Part shown: piece after piece, positions 46,256-58,402 of the stretch | Layout: each line of letters opens with the position of its first letter | How positions within the stretch are numbered: position 1 is the stretch's first letter | Translations under genes and position numbers: made by a program | Source: Flammula alnicola | Taxonomy: Eukaryota > Basidiomycota > Agaricomycetes > Agaricales > Strophariaceae | Reading direction: 5' to 3' | DNA: 64,000 nucleotides | Assembly: GCA_015499995.1 (NCBI GenBank) | Contig: JADNRV010000020.1 | Span: 248,001 to 312,000, forward strand | The notes under the pieces: generated by a model | Told to the model about the DNA's origin: nothing | The model's database searches: none | The model's input: the letters and a program-made list of their open reading frames with translations, nothing else

Positions 46256-48108
46256 ATGCCTCCGATTTTCGACAAACCCACAATGGATAATTATGACTAC
46301 GTTGTCATTGGCGGTGGTAGCGGCGGATCGGGTACGGCTGTGAGTTTCATCGTGTTCCTGCTCAACAGAAGGAAGATGTTGATTAGGACATATCCTTTTT
46401 ATTCTATAGAGAAGGGCTGTGGCATACGGAAAGAAAGTTGCCGTTGTAGAAGCGACGGAATATCTCGGAGGTACATGTGTCAATGTCGGTCAGTATTTGC
46501 GTTGGTCTGTATAAAACAAAAACTGATCACTCGTAATCTGTATAGGATGTGTACCCAAAAAAGTACGTGTCCAAGCGCATATAGGCATGCTTTTCCATTT
46601 TCTAACCACGCAACGTCTCTAGATAATGTGGCACGCTGCCGATCTGCAAGATAAAATCTCGCACCACGCACCGGGGTACAAATTCAACGGCGTAGAGAAC
46701 GCGAAGTTCGACTGGAAGGCCTTCAAGCCGCAGCGCGACGCTTACATCCGGCGCCTCAACTCCATCTACGCGAACAACTTCGACACCGAGGGTGTCGAGT
46801 ACCACCGCGGGTACGGGAAGCTCATCTCGAAACACGAGGTCCAAGTGACCAGGCCAGACGGGCAAACTTACACACTGAAGGGCGACCAGATATGCATCGC
46901 AGTAGGCGGGCGCCCTACGGTGCCCTCCGACGCGGAGATCCCTGGAGCGTCGCTCGGCATCGATTCTGACGGGTTTTTCGACCTCGAGGAGCAGCCCAAG
47001 CGCGTGGCGATCATCGGCGGAGGATACATCGCCGTCGAGCTCGCGGGGATCTTCAATGCCCTCGGCACGGAGACGCATCTGCTCATCCGGGGCAAAACCG
47101 TCCTGCGCTCGTTCGACCCGCTCATGCAGGAGACGCTGACGCCCTGGATGGAGAAGACGGGCATCCACTTCCACAGGGAGAGGAACGTCGACCGTATCGA
47201 GGGCGCGAAGGGCGGGCCGCTGACCGTGCACACGAATGAAGGCGAGACTGTTGAGGTGGACGCGGTCATTTGGGCTATTGGACGCCATGCGAACACGGAG
47301 GGGATGGGTCTGGAGGAGCAGGGTTTAAAGCTGAGCGAGACGGGCGATGTCGTCGTGGATGATTACCAGAACTCGAACGTACCGGGGATTACGTCGATTG
47401 GCGATGTGCAGGGCAAGTGGTTGTTGACCCCCGTCGCAATTGCGGCGGGCAGGAGGCTCTCAAATCGTCTCTTCGGTCCGGCGAAATTCAAGGATGATAA
47501 GCTTACCTATGTGGACATCCCAACCGTCGTGTTTTCGTAAGTAATGTCCTCCGTTCGCGCGAAGCTGTTGATCTAACCTCGCCTTATCAGACATCCTCCT
47601 ATCGGGACTGTCGGTCTGACGGAACCCCAAGCGAGAAAGCAGTTCGGCGACGATGCTATTAAAATATGTACGTCAATTCCCTTGATTCTATTAAGCTGAA
47701 TGACCGTTGAGCGATTTTTTTTTGCTTCGTTTAGATAAATCGTCCTTCCGTGCTCTGTATTTCTCGATGGTCGACGAAAACCACAAGGAGCCGACGGTGT
47801 ATAAACTTGTCTGCGCTGGACCTGAAGAACGCGTCGTCGGCGTGCACATTCTTGGTCTGGGCAGTGATGAGGTCATGCAGGGCTTTGCCGTCGCTGTCAA
47901 GATGGGTGGTATGTTTACCTTTCTTTCTGAAATTCTAGTCCTTTGTCCATTTCACTGACTTTGTGCCTCCTTCCTTAGCAACAAAACAGGACTTGGATGA
48001 TACTGTTGCTATTCATCCTACTTCGGGAGAGGGTTAGTCACTGCTTTTTTGAACGTTGCCTCAACTTCTAATTTCTTTATTCTTTTAGAACTTGTCACTC
48101 TTAGATGA
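46256..48108 (+). CDS. GLR1: glutathione reductase
   Basis: NADPH-dependent flavoprotein that reduces glutathione disulfide. From the first AUG, exons 46256-46339, 46410-46488, 46546-46562, 46623-47536, 47591-47667, 47735-47908, 47979-48032 and 48089-48108 give 472 residues, the usual cytosolic length. Motifs: YDYVVIGGGSGGSG (FAD), GGTCVNVGCVPKK (redox-active disulfide, split by an intron), VAIIGGGYIAVELAGIF (NADPH), TSIGDVQGKWLLTPVAIAAG (second FAD motif), HPPIGTVGLTEPQA and AIHPTSGEELVTLR (catalytic His-Glu pair at the dimer interface). A second, longer product starting without AUG is possible (see 45983-46255). All joins keep phase and the gene looks fully functional. Confidence 0.97.
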
Positions 48109-49189
48109 TCACCACATTATTGTGGTCACCGGTGGTCAAGCTGCACCTGGAATAGAATAATCAAATGGAGTTTTCTAGTGTACAAGTTTTCTGCATTGCA
48201 TTGGGAATTTGTACAAATTTTACAATAGGACTTACCAAAGAAACTTAATGAACTCAAAGGTACTTTTCTGGGATGGATGATTTCAACTGATTTGTGATTT
48301 TATGGACCAAGATCAATCTCAGGTAATTTTTCGTTGTTCTCATAGTATCAGAGCCATTATCTGGTACAAGACAAATATAAGGTGTCTCTAGTTAGCCAAC
48401 TATCTATCTGTGCACATTCTCCATTGTTTAAAATGACATCCTTAATCATTCTCTATGTGTTTTTTGTGGAAAATCTCCATGTTGCAACTTGCATGCAATG
48501 AATCACCACTATAATTATGATGTATCTGTCATGGTAGCATGAAAGTTGTAGTGCATAGTATGTGTCATGATCACTGCACAAAAGTTACAGGTTGTTAAAG
48601 TCAAGTTAAAGCTAAAGTCAGGCAAAGTTCATAAAGGTTCTGCACAGTTCAATTAAAAGTTGTAAAACCCAGTTCTATGAAACTAAAACTCACTCATACC
48701 CAAAACCCATATAGATGTTTTCAAGTTGAAGCATATATCCAAGACTCACACACAATATTATGTCTAGTCAAGTTGTTGGTTTTGTGGTTTGGTTGTTTTG
48801 AGTGTAGAGTTCTTTCTGCACCAGTAACTGGTATAAGGAGCCAACAGAACATGTAACATGGTGGTCAAAATAGAAGCAGTGACTGTAACAGTGTGATTGA
48901 GGTTAAAGCTTGAAACTAGCAAGTTGTGACTGAGCCTAAAAATCTTTCTGTCCATGTTCAACACCAAAAATTCTCTCATTAAAAAACCCCATCTTACTTT
49001 GTCTATTTCATAACATCTCCTATATATTTTCTCTCCTCTTGTGTCAATACTAAAGACCACAAACTCGGCACACTGTTCAAGGTCACAATAGTAGATGATT
49101 ACATAACATTGCTGGATTTGGTACGGTTAAAATGCAGTCTGACAACATTGGGCATGAAGGGTCTGTCTCTAGATCTTTCTCTTGAATGA
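48109..49189. other. CpG-starved, A/T-rich block, probable old retroelement remnant
   Basis: Only about four CpG dinucleotides in over 1 kb, whereas flanking genes have dozens per kb. A TATCAGAGCC at 48346-48355 resembles the tRNA-Met-3'-end primer site found after many copia LTRs. No coding frame is left. This pattern fits a methylated and deaminated transposable element; no LTR pair is visible within it. Confidence 0.45.
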
Positions 49190-50410
49190 TTGTTGCAACT
49201 TTTGACAAATTACAGTAATACCTCGCTTCAACTATACAACACTAGCTCCTTTCAGCCAGAACCAGAGCTGAACTTTGATCTTGCACCCAACCAACTTGAA
49301 GGCGCATCACAGAAGCCAAGCAGTGCAAATTGCAAAGGATGGCTTAACCTGCCTGCTGAAGTCCTTACTGAAATTTTCCTCAATGTTCCTGACGACCCAA
49401 GGCGCGACTCATATGTGTGTATCCGTAACAAGGATAATTTTCGCTATCCCTGGACGCTCACGTACATATGTCGTAACTCGAGACAGAGCGCCATATCCTG
49501 TCCAAGGCTTTGGACCCGGATACGTTGTATCTTCGGTGATGGAGTTCATGATGAAAGAACCCACTTTTCATGGCCAACCATGCAACACTTGTTGGACCTT
49601 TGCCTAGAGCGCTCGAAACAGCTTCCGCTGAAACTCTTTTTCAGGATGCCCTCGAAATGCTACGATGACAGCCCCTCGGATGCCCTCTTGCTTCTAAAGC
49701 TCATCAGCCAAAACTTCCGGCGGTTAGAAGACATCACGTTCATGTCGACGGATAAAATTCTAGAAATTATTCTACCTCAAAATCAAACATCGGATGACCT
49801 ACTAAACGTAAAGCGCCTCGATATTATACTAGACCCTCACGGTTCCGAGGTCTGGGCCGCGGAATCCCAAGAGAGCTCGATTTTTCGCCAACGTCTTGAT
49901 TCAAGACTCGGAGCATTACGGGACCTCCATATATCTCTTACTCATGGAGCCACTGCCTTAACTGACGGGTTTCACGACATGTTCCTGTGGAGCCAATTGG
50001 TCTCGCTGACCTTGGATATCAGCATATGTTATGGAGACCTCATGCACATTTTGGAGAAGCTTCGATGCTCAAATCTAACCATTCTGAAGCTTGAAATCAG
50101 AGAACTTGATTTCGAAGTACCTGTGGATGACCAGCGAGAAATTGCCCTCGATCACCTCTCCAACCTCTCAGTCAACAATCCCGCAGATGTAGAACCCGTT
50201 CTCGCATACCTTCGGGTTCCCAACCTCCGCGAGCTCTCGGTGAAGATCGGTGAAAAATCTTCCACTGCACCATTCGATCCCATCTTGCATCTGCTGCGCC
50301 GTTCTCACTGTCCTTTGGAGAAACTCACAGTTCCGATGTGCACTTCGAATTCGAATTGGCTTAGAAACGTAGTAAAGGAGTTTTTTACGGCCAAAATCTC
50401 ATTCTCCTGA
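49190..50410 (+). CDS. F-box protein
   Basis: A ~406-codon frame without introns. Near residue 52, WLNLPAEVLTEIFLNVPDDP is a typical fungal F-box-like start, followed by WTLTYICRNSRQSAISCPRL and WTRI, the W..v..VCr.Wr..a...P.LW pattern common in Agaricomycete F-box families. The C-terminal 300 residues show irregular leucine-rich strands (LLNVKRLDIILDP, LVSLTLDIS, LTILKLEIREL, VPNLRELSVKIG). Such proteins recruit substrates to SCF ubiquitin ligases. The 5' end is uncertain: the open frame begins in the CpG-poor block without an in-frame AUG before the F-box, so a first exon is missing from my model or was disturbed by the neighbouring repeat. Confidence 0.7.
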   Translation: MLQLLTNYSNTSLQLYNTSSFQPEPELNFDLAPNQLEGASQKPSSANCKGWLNLPAEVLTEIFLNVPDDPRRDSYVCIRNKDNFRYPWTLTYICRNSRQSAISCPRLWTRIRCIFGDGVHDERTHFSWPTMQHLLDLCLERSKQLPLKLFFRMPSKCYDDSPSDALLLLKLISQNFRRLEDITFMSTDKILEIILPQNQTSDDLLNVKRLDIILDPHGSEVWAAESQESSIFRQRLDSRLGALRDLHISLTHGATALTDGFHDMFLWSQLVSLTLDISICYGDLMHILEKLRCSNLTILKLEIRELDFEVPVDDQREIALDHLSNLSVNNPADVEPVLAYLRVPNLRELSVKIGEKSSTAPFDPILHLLRRSHCPLEKLTVPMCTSNSNWLRNVVKEFFTAKISFS

Positions 50411-50750
50411 TTTGTCTTGTATATAACATACTCAACAACCTGTAAGTCGATTGCGACAATTTTGAGCTAATATGACGATCTTCGAAGTTTGTGGCCATTG
50501 ATTCACCTCTCACACCTTTGCATTGCACCTCGCTCCTTCTACCTTTCCGCTGTCGTACACGTTGGCATAACCGAATAAAATAGCATACGGCTTCGACCTT
50601 ACTTTCGGTGACTAGCGAGATCACAGATCTCGAATGTAATGAGGTCTTACTAGGAAGGCATAAAAAGTATAGTGTCATTTTCGCGGCAACTCCAGTAATA
50701 CAAGTATAACTTCGATGCACATTTCCAACATTTAATATGCACTTCTGTGG

Positions 50751-51796
50751 TCAGACCTCCGACTCCCATTCGTAACACCTATGCTTGCTAATTTCATAAG
50801 AGAAGTTGGACACGAGAGCCCTTGGGACCAGGCGAGGTCTGGAACTCATCGACAGCTGCAGATTCGATATTGTTGGTTCCTGGAGTCGTGACAACGCCGT
50901 AGGACGAGATAAGGTCATCACTGCCGAGAGAGCGAGGGAGATTGACGTCCGGAATGTCGAGAGCGTGGTTGACAACAGAAATAGCTAAATAGCGCAGAAA
51001 CAGATTTCAGTGTCGTCAAAAAAAATCAAGATCTTAGCCCGACACCGACCTTTTCACCTTCGGCGTAGATCTTGTCGCATCATGGAACGCCGTCACCTGA
51101 GTAAAATCCAGGAAACCACGAATAGATGGGACCTCAAGCATGTCAAATCCGTCAGCAATTCAAATGGTGATACGCCGAGTAGCGGTCGTCGGTATAGAAT
51201 TTCATCACGAAACCTCAAACATTGCGAACGGTGTCCTAAAGCATGTTCAAGTTAAATAATATGCCCGGAGTCTCAGTGAAAACATGAATATATGCTACTT
51301 ACAGCGCTTCCACGGGGTCATCATCGACAATGGGGCAGAACTTGTCCCAGAATTCGATGGTGGGGGCGGATGTCCATTTGGTAGCATGCCCACCGAATAC
51401 CCGGAAATAAGCATAAGCTCCAGCACCATGACTGTAGACTATACGCTCAAGAATGCGTTCATGGTCGAAGCAATGGCTCTTTTCTCTGGGAGTCTGGTCT
51501 TCAAGGAGAGAGGGCTCGACATGGATGCCATTGATCGCTTTGAGCCCCCTGGCAATAGAAATGAGCCAAAAGCAAACGGAACTGTAAAAGCCAACTTGCC
51601 AATTGTCGGTATCAGATATTTGGACACCATGCTCCGTCGTCAGTCGAGAACTATCAAATGGGTGAATTGTATCAGTTTGCACATCTTTTACTTCCACTGT
51701 CTGGGTTACGCTGGCCAGTGTGTGCTTAAACAGGGGTAACAGAGGACATGATGGAAGAATAAGAAAGAGAAACGACGAGCGCATCAAGTCTTGCAT
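50751..51796 (-). pseudogene. large-subunit secreted catalase, internally deleted and stop-containing
   Basis: Reading on the minus strand, a signal-peptide-like N-terminus (SSFLFLILPSCPLLPLFK) is followed by LTTEHGVQISDTDNWQ, SLLEDQTPREKSHCFDHERI and LERIVYSHGAGAYAYFRVFG, clearly catalase; but the catalytic-His block VHARG reads VYSHG. KFCPIV is followed by non-catalase sequence, and after an intron-like gap TVRNV-stop-GFVMKFYTDD appears with TGA where catalases have Arg. The sequence then jumps to the C-terminal flavodoxin-like domain (IADGFDMLEVPSIRG; KIYAEGEKVG in another frame; LGSDDLISSYGVVT; YEISKHRCYEWESE). Most of the haem domain is missing. Several stops and frame changes make it non-functional. 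Confidence 0.82.
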
Positions 51797-52048
51797 TATT
51801 TATTGTGGTTTTCTTTGCGAAGTCGGTTTCGTCAGTTGTGACGTTCGCCATCACTGTTGGAATACTGTGCCCGAGGAGTTGTTTTGATATGCGGATACGT
51901 GATTTCGATTTGGAGCATTCAATGATACAGTAAGTCGACGAAACGAGAAGCACTGGAATTAGGTGTCCTCGATTATAAAATGTATTTTTCTCGTACCTAA
52001 CCTCTATGTACATCTATGATGCGTGATACATAGCCGCCTGCAGTCTAA

Positions 52049-53873
52049 TCACCACAGGAAGCTGAAAATAATCGTCGCGAGAACTGGCAGAATAATTTGT
52101 GCGATAGCCAATTTTGTGTGGGTCGGGCGAGCGGCCGAAAGGGTCGTAGCATTCCCAGCAATAAGTTGCTTTCGGAAGACTTTGAGCGAGTTGATACTCC
52201 ACGTCGCGTTCTATCAAACAATGGTTATCAAAAGAACAAAGATCAAAAGCACATTTTGACCCACCACAAAATTGGTAGGATCCATGAGTCTTTCAGGGCA
52301 AGTACCAGGGCATCCGGATGTAGCGTACGAGTTTCCTGCCCAATCACCTGTGACCATGAGTTGAATAAATATCTGGGGTTATGTTAATCTGAACAAGAAC
52401 AAACCGCAGAATGTGATATCTAATGAGCAATCGTTAGCCTTGGCGTGCACATCAATGCCGAAAATTACTTACCAAAGACAATTGAATGGTTCGAAAAATA
52501 TTGCTCAATGTTACACTGCGTGTTTTTGAGCATAGCAGATGGAGTACCCCAGAGTGATGGGTTAGGAGTTCCCTTCGTGACATCGTTAGGGATGGCGGCG
52601 CGGAAGAAAGACCCTAAGGATTTTCAGCAAGAGAAAAAAAACGGAGACAGGCGAGCAGCTTACAAACTGAGATATCATTCTCATCCCATTTCATCGCAAG
52701 AATGCCTCCTCCTTGGGCCTCGAAGAATGGTCCATAAGATGCCCTGCTCCATTCAGTGACGTCGCAGCCGCTGTTGCTATTGACGTTTGCATCGCAGTTT
52801 GTAACATTCACACCATTATTTACGGAGAGCTGGCCCGTGAACGTTACATTAGGATCCAGCAAGCATCCTTATTTTCTGGATGAGAAAATGTTTGTTATAT
52901 GTGGTGACGAAAAGTACCTGGGTTCGTATGCCATGCAATTTGATTGTGCTCGTTATCATGTACACCTTCTAGGATGTCGACTTCGCCATTCTGTAGGGAG
53001 AGAAGGTCAGATAACGACGAGAAGTTTGGTAAAATACCATACAGCGGGCCAATTACCCCAACAGTCCAAAATGCAGGCCAAATGGCTTTTAACAGTGAGA
53101 AATCTGTTCAGACCTCAAGAAATATCGAAGAAAGCCACTGAACTCACCGCATCCCCAAGGAGCCCTGTTTAGGTCCAAAATAAAAAGGCCAGTATTATAC
53201 TGCGTCGTGCTAGTGATGCGTACGCTGAGACAAAGTGAGCAGCTGATCTGCCGATTGAGAAACCAACGTACCTATCGCGATTTACACCCAGAGGTAAAAC
53301 AGTCTGATCATCCGCCTTCATAATCACCGTTCCATCGCTTTGAGTAAATATGTACCCCTTTTCGACTGCAGTTGTTTGGTTGACGTAGCTTAGTTAAAGG
53401 AGTTCTCGTCAAGCGGATTAAGGTTCAAAAGAGAAAAGGGAAACTCACTTCACTTTCCCACTACAATTTCAACCAAACGAGATGATCAATGACTTGTTCG
53501 TATCAGCAACAATCAAGAATAAAGACACCCACTTTGTTGGGTCTATATTTGAGAAAAATTCCCAACGGCTAACAAGAAAGCAACATTGGTGAAATACAGT
53601 CAACGACACACAACAAATTAACACTCACTCGAAAAAAGTTTTTCCCGAGTATTCATCTTGGGGTAGCCATAAGAAAGCAGAACCATTGGGGTTAAAGTTT
53701 ATGCCTGTTGAATCCCTCTGGGACAATTCAACGGAGTGTTTTGACGGCCAGAATCCTCGGGGGAGGTTGAGCGTCGAGGCCAAGGTATTGCGGATAGAAA
53801 GATCAGGTAAAGCAGTACAAGTGATGAAGCATGCAGCAAGAACGAGAAGGTGGAGTGGAAGGGTGTTGAGCAT
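52049..53873 (-). CDS. GH16 endo-beta-1,3(4)-glucanase, membrane-tailed
   Basis: Roughly 400 residues in about 10 small exons. A signal peptide (LPLHLLVLAACFITCTALP) starts it at 53873. Family blocks in order: DEYSGKTFFDRWEFFSNIDP, VNYVNQTTAVEKGY, LDLNRAPWGCGAIWPAFWTV, the catalytic NGEVDILEGVHDNEHNQ (E-x-D-x-x-E, around 52,950-52,990), HTNPGCLLD, GCDVTEWSRASYGPFFEAQG, DITFCGDWAGNSYATSGCPG and DPTNFVNATWSINSLKVF. It ends in a hydrophobic tail (AIAQIILPVLATIIFSFLW) that could be a transmembrane or GPI signal, placing the enzyme at the cell surface. Fungal relatives remodel cell-wall glucan or degrade laminarin-type glucan. Every join I checked keeps frame. Confidence 0.9.
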
Positions 53874-55089
53874 CGTGGAAATCGTGATTTAACTTCGTTA
53901 AAGCGTAAAATAACGCTGGTGTTATACAATGTGCAGAGATCCAAAGTGTGTTAAGCAGATGCACAGGGAGGAGGTAGCAGGAGGTAGAAAGTTTTAAGAG
54001 GTAACGTTTTTGTTCGTCAATTGTACAAGTTGGTATGGAAAAACTCGTGAAGTCCTCGATGCAGAGGCGGTGCTGTGGAGATGCGGCACAAGCCAACGGA
54101 TCTCCAACGGACTCGGTGGTTCGATTCTGTCAGACTCAGGGCCCTTTCGCTATGCCCGAAAGGCGTTCAACAAGCTGCGGTTCGGCCCGGTGTCATAACT
54201 TTAGATTTTGCCTTTCTTGGTAGAAATTTCTCACAAAGCCAAGAGATGACCGAACTTGCCGAGTGTTTACTGAAAAACACTGACCATGCAGTTGATAAAA
54301 ATATGGACACTTCTGCTGGCTTTAATGTAGGGTGATTGACCACGACATGTTGGGGGTGTCAAGAATTACAACCAAATTAACAACAAAACGTGGCTGCGCG
54401 CCGTACTATAGTAAAAATAGTCAAGTTCTATGGTGACTCCTCCTATATATAAGTTTATTGAGTTGGAACTTGTAGAATGCAGGCAGGATTGCGCGTTTGG
54501 CACATGAAAAGGAAACATGAAAAGAAAACATGAGGCATAAAAAGTTGGCAAGTATCTTGCCAGGCTTTTGCACAGAGCATGCCTGAATTCAGCAACTCAG
54601 AGTTTCCCAGTGTTTGCCGGAGAACGGAGGAATGAATGCACGAGGCTATTTTGAAAAAGAGGTGAATTGGAGGATAAGAGGACAAGTACCCCAGCTCATA
54701 AGTGATTCAAAGGGCGGAGCCAACCCCCACTGGCAGAGGGAAGAATTGGGGAAGAACAACAAGCATACAGTATTATTTTTGTCTGAGAATTGATCCAACG
54801 CGAGATTCTGGAGGCCATCATTGTCAGGTGTTGGCCAGCAGAGAATACATAGAGCTGTCGCGTCAGTCGCCGTCATCGTCGTCGACTCAGCGGCCTCATC
54901 GTGGATGCGGTGGATGGCTGGGTGGATGTTTGGATTCAACTTTGGAATGGAAGAGGATGGAAGAGGACCACTAGCAGAGCCAAACAACGCGTCAATAATG
55001 CGACTCTTTCACTGATTTCTTTCCATCTTACAATCACTTTCATCTGGCTGTCATTGTAATCTGACATTGCTACATAGTCTGCGCGCAAT
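53874..55089. other. intergenic region, about 1.2 kb
   Basis: Divergent promoters of the GH16 gene and HAT1 plus unassigned sequence. Short frames at 54075-54335 (+) and 54646-54987 (-) have no family features. Confidence 0.5.
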
Positions 55090-56977
55090 ATGTCTGACTG
55101 GACTTCAGACGCGAACGAATCTCTATCTATTTCTCTAGGTATGTCCCGCATTGCCGTTGAAACCAAGTTAAAACGTGTCAATGCGAATGCTGACCTTTCT
55201 GCACGTTAGTGAGATCGCAAAAGGACAAAGAAGCACTTGGAGACGACGAGCTATATGAAGGATTCAATCCTACTTTCACATACCCTGTACGAAAGCACAT
55301 CATGAATCTACTTGCGCTGTATTAACGGGTGGCTGCTCGTGTCGCTTTTGAATCCAGATATACGGAGAAGACGAGAAGATATATGGATACAGGGACCTTG
55401 TAATCGACGTGGGTAGACATGGGGATACTGTCGAAGCTGCCTGGATATAACAACTTTCCTTTTAGCTGCGATTTGCGTCCGGTTCTTTGGAACAATTTCT
55501 TTCCGTGAACTACTCCGAAAAGCTGCCCTCAACATCAACAGTGGATGACGTGGAAGGAATTCTCGGTCGCTTCATCCCACCAGGTGCGTCCCCATCTTAA
55601 AAATATTATCCTACCAAGCCTATAAACCTGCGTGTCTTTCAGGGTATTATACAGACGAAACTGCCTTCCTCAATCGCGTCGAAGAGGACGCAACTTCATT
55701 CAGACCGTCTGGCCAACTTATCTACTCCTATACAAGATCTGTACCTAATTCTGCGTCAAAGGGCAAACGGAAACGAACTGGAATTACTCAACCTTTGGAT
55801 CCACAGAGTGAGGATGCGATTGAGTTCGAGGTGTATCATGTCAGTCTCCTTTCCTTTGTTTTCACGGCAATTAAAACATAACGTTCTTAGACTACGTGGG
55901 ATTCACCAGGTTTCCGGGAATATCATCGCAAAATGCAATTGTTCATTCTGCTTTATATTGAGGGAGGATCATTTATCAACGAGGAGGAAGATACCTGGGA
56001 GTTTGTTGTTCTGTAGGTCTGATTCTATCCTTGAGCTTTACATCTTTCATTAAACATAATATCAGATACGAAAAGCGAAAACGGAGAGACTCGTCACATA
56101 CGGTGTCGTACCATTTCGTTGGTTACTCCTCGTTATATCCGTTCTATTATTACCCCGAGAAAATCCGTTTGAGGCTCAGGTTAGTACTTCTAGGTACTAT
56201 AAATATGTTTTGCACCACTGACTTCGTTCTTAGCCAATTTGTCATCCTGACACCCTACCAAAGGCGTGGACATGGTTGTAAGTCGCCTCACTTTAGATCC
56301 CTCGAGCATTGTAGTTGACCCGCCATTTTCAGCGGAACTCTACAAAGCCATTTATCAATACATCGTCAAAAGCCCGCACATCGCCGAGCTGACTGTCGAA
56401 GACCCCGCAGAAGCATTCGAAGATCTAAGGGACAAGAACGACCTTGAAATGCTGCTGGCGAATGAACAATTTATGGAAGAAGGATTCGGTCCGCAAGAAT
56501 TGCGGGTTGCCGGTAGCATTGGACGAGCGAGGAAGACCGGACGAGCTGAGGGAGAAGGTGAAAAGCCGACAGTTAAGGGAAAGATGGTACCACCTGCGGA
56601 TAAAGCATGGGTCGAGAAGTGGAGGAAAGATCTTAAAATTGCTGGGGTAAGGATTGTCGTCGTTCGTCCTCGTCGCCCCGTTTGACATTCATTCATACAG
56701 AGACAATTCCAAAGATTGGTTGAGATGTTGATCCTCCTCAACTTGGATCCATCAGACAAAGTCAGCATGCGAGCTTACCGTCTGCAAGTGAAGGAACGGC
56801 TATATCGATTCAATTTCGTAGGTTTAGCCTTGCTCGGTATCTTTTCCCAACATTAATGCCCTGTGACTTTAGGAAATCCTTGCACAACTCGAGGAAGAGG
56901 AAAGGCACGAGAAATTGGAAGAAACTTTCCAAAGCGTACGGGAAGACTATCACAGGATTCTAGCGCTTGTCAGCTGA
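55090..56977 (+). CDS. HAT1: histone acetyltransferase type B catalytic subunit (HAT1)
   Basis: Acetylates newly made histone H4 (Lys5/12 in known systems) before nuclear import and assembly. Eleven exons (55090-55138, 55210-55286, 55358-55408, 55466-55583, 55643-55839, 55891-56012, 56066-56179, 56234-56274, 56333-56646, 56701-56817, 56873-56977) give 434 residues. Recognisable blocks: FNPTFTYPIYGEDEKIYGY, LRFASGSLEQFL, QLFILLYIEGGSFINEEEDT, YEKRKRR, VGYSSLYPFYYYPEKIRLRL, the acetyl-CoA loop LTPYQRRGHGAELYKAIY, then LTVEDPAEAFEDLRDKNDLE. The C-terminal RQFQRLVEMLILLNLD helix is also typical. Four introns fall inside codons and all restore frame. Confidence 0.96.
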
Positions 56978-57110
56978 GCAGGTTTTTATACCATAAGACA
57001 ACGATAAATATGATGTATCGTTCGAGATTTAACACAATCTTTTGCAACTCCTTGAACATGTTGCCCCCATGAAACCTATTGACATAAAACCCAAATTGTA
57101 AAAACGTGAA

Positions 57111-57907
57111 TCAAAGCTCTCCTATAACTCCTGCCCCTGCATCTCCGTCGCCTGAGCCTCCGCCATCTCCTTGAGGTTCTTCGTCGTGGGCTACACTATA
57201 GGCATCCGCGTAGCCGTCCCTCTCTCGTCGTTTCTTTTCCATGATGATAAAAGTCAGGACGACCAGGTCGATATCCACCGAGCACGGTTGAATGCGGAGG
57301 ACTTGCTTCTTTTCGCCAGCGAAAACCCCTTCTGAAACAAGGACACAGATTGAAGATGCTATTTCTGTATTCGTATCAGGGCGCATGAGCTGCATATTTT
57401 AGCTCAATAGTTTCTCAACAGGCATTAGACTGAAAACCTACGATGCAGCCACTTCCTTTTACCATTTTCCATCGATATTCAAACGCATCGTCGCCTATAA
57501 AATATCGCGAACTGAAAAAAATTAACCGTAAGTTCGTTGTCATTAGAGGTTCACTGCAATTGTCGAAATGCCAAAAACACAATGCAGCGCAGACGAGGGG
57601 AAATGACGTACGGGCTGAATTTATGGCGCTTGTACAAGTAGCGCAAGGCTCGGATTCCAACACCTCGCGTCCCAACACACTGGCCTACACCGCTCAGCAG
57701 AGGGCTGCGTATGATGGTTGGCGTGCCCCGATTCTTCCACTCGATCTCCGCGACGATGCTGTCTTCCAGAGAGCCTGCAAGTCGCAAGATGCTCGTTACG
57801 CGTGGCCCTTGCGTTGATCTCGCCGTAACGATTTGGTAATGGGTTACACCATTCGCCGACACCAGCATAGTGTTCTCTGGATTCGTGGAAATGAGGTAAA
57901 GATCCAT
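57111..57907 (-). CDS. DUF6593 family protein
   Basis: Exons (complement) 57907-57612, 57511-57442 and 57389-57111 give 214 residues. The pattern is that of the Agaricomycete DUF6593 family: an N-terminal LYLISTNPENTMLVSANGVT, YQIVTARS, SIVAEIEWKNRGTPTI, a YIGDDAFEYRWKM-like block (here RYFIGDDAFEYRWK) and a C-terminal DIDLVVLTFIIMEKKRRERD, followed by a Gly/Asp-rich tail. The family is abundant in mushrooms and has no established function. It is divergent from the RRM gene downstream. Confidence 0.8.
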
Positions 57908-58402
57908 TTTTAAAAGCGACCACTGGGACTCAGTCCGAGAATTGGAAGCGAACGGGGGAAATCAGGAAGAGACGAAAGACATCTCAGCACAGATAATAAG
58001 GCCGGGAATCAGAAAGCATGGGCCGCAAGATTAAGTCGGATTTCGAACTGAGCAACATAGGCAGCAGGGACGGGCTGGGCTTGATAAATTGACCAAGACC
58101 GAAAGCCCCTAAAGATCCAGCTCGAAATCGAGTTGAATAGCCTTGTTGATACCCTGAAGTGCAAGTGGTGTAACATCTTGAACATGATGAACAAGGCAAA
58201 AATTGCGGCTAGAGGGCCACTTAAAGATCCCTTGCAATTGAGGCAAGACTGGATTCAGTTGACCCGAGAGATGAGTTCAAGAGTTGGAGGTGAGTTGAGA
58301 TGGCTCTGGTGGTCGAAAGCCTTCGCACAATAAGGACAAATAATGCCCATTTCGTCTGCTTGGTGCCGTCAAAGTTGTCTAAGTCTTCTCCTCAACGCTG
58401 AA
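57908..58402. other. intergenic, divergent promoter region
   Basis: Between the DUF6593 gene and the RRM protein gene. No supported feature. Confidence 0.5.
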
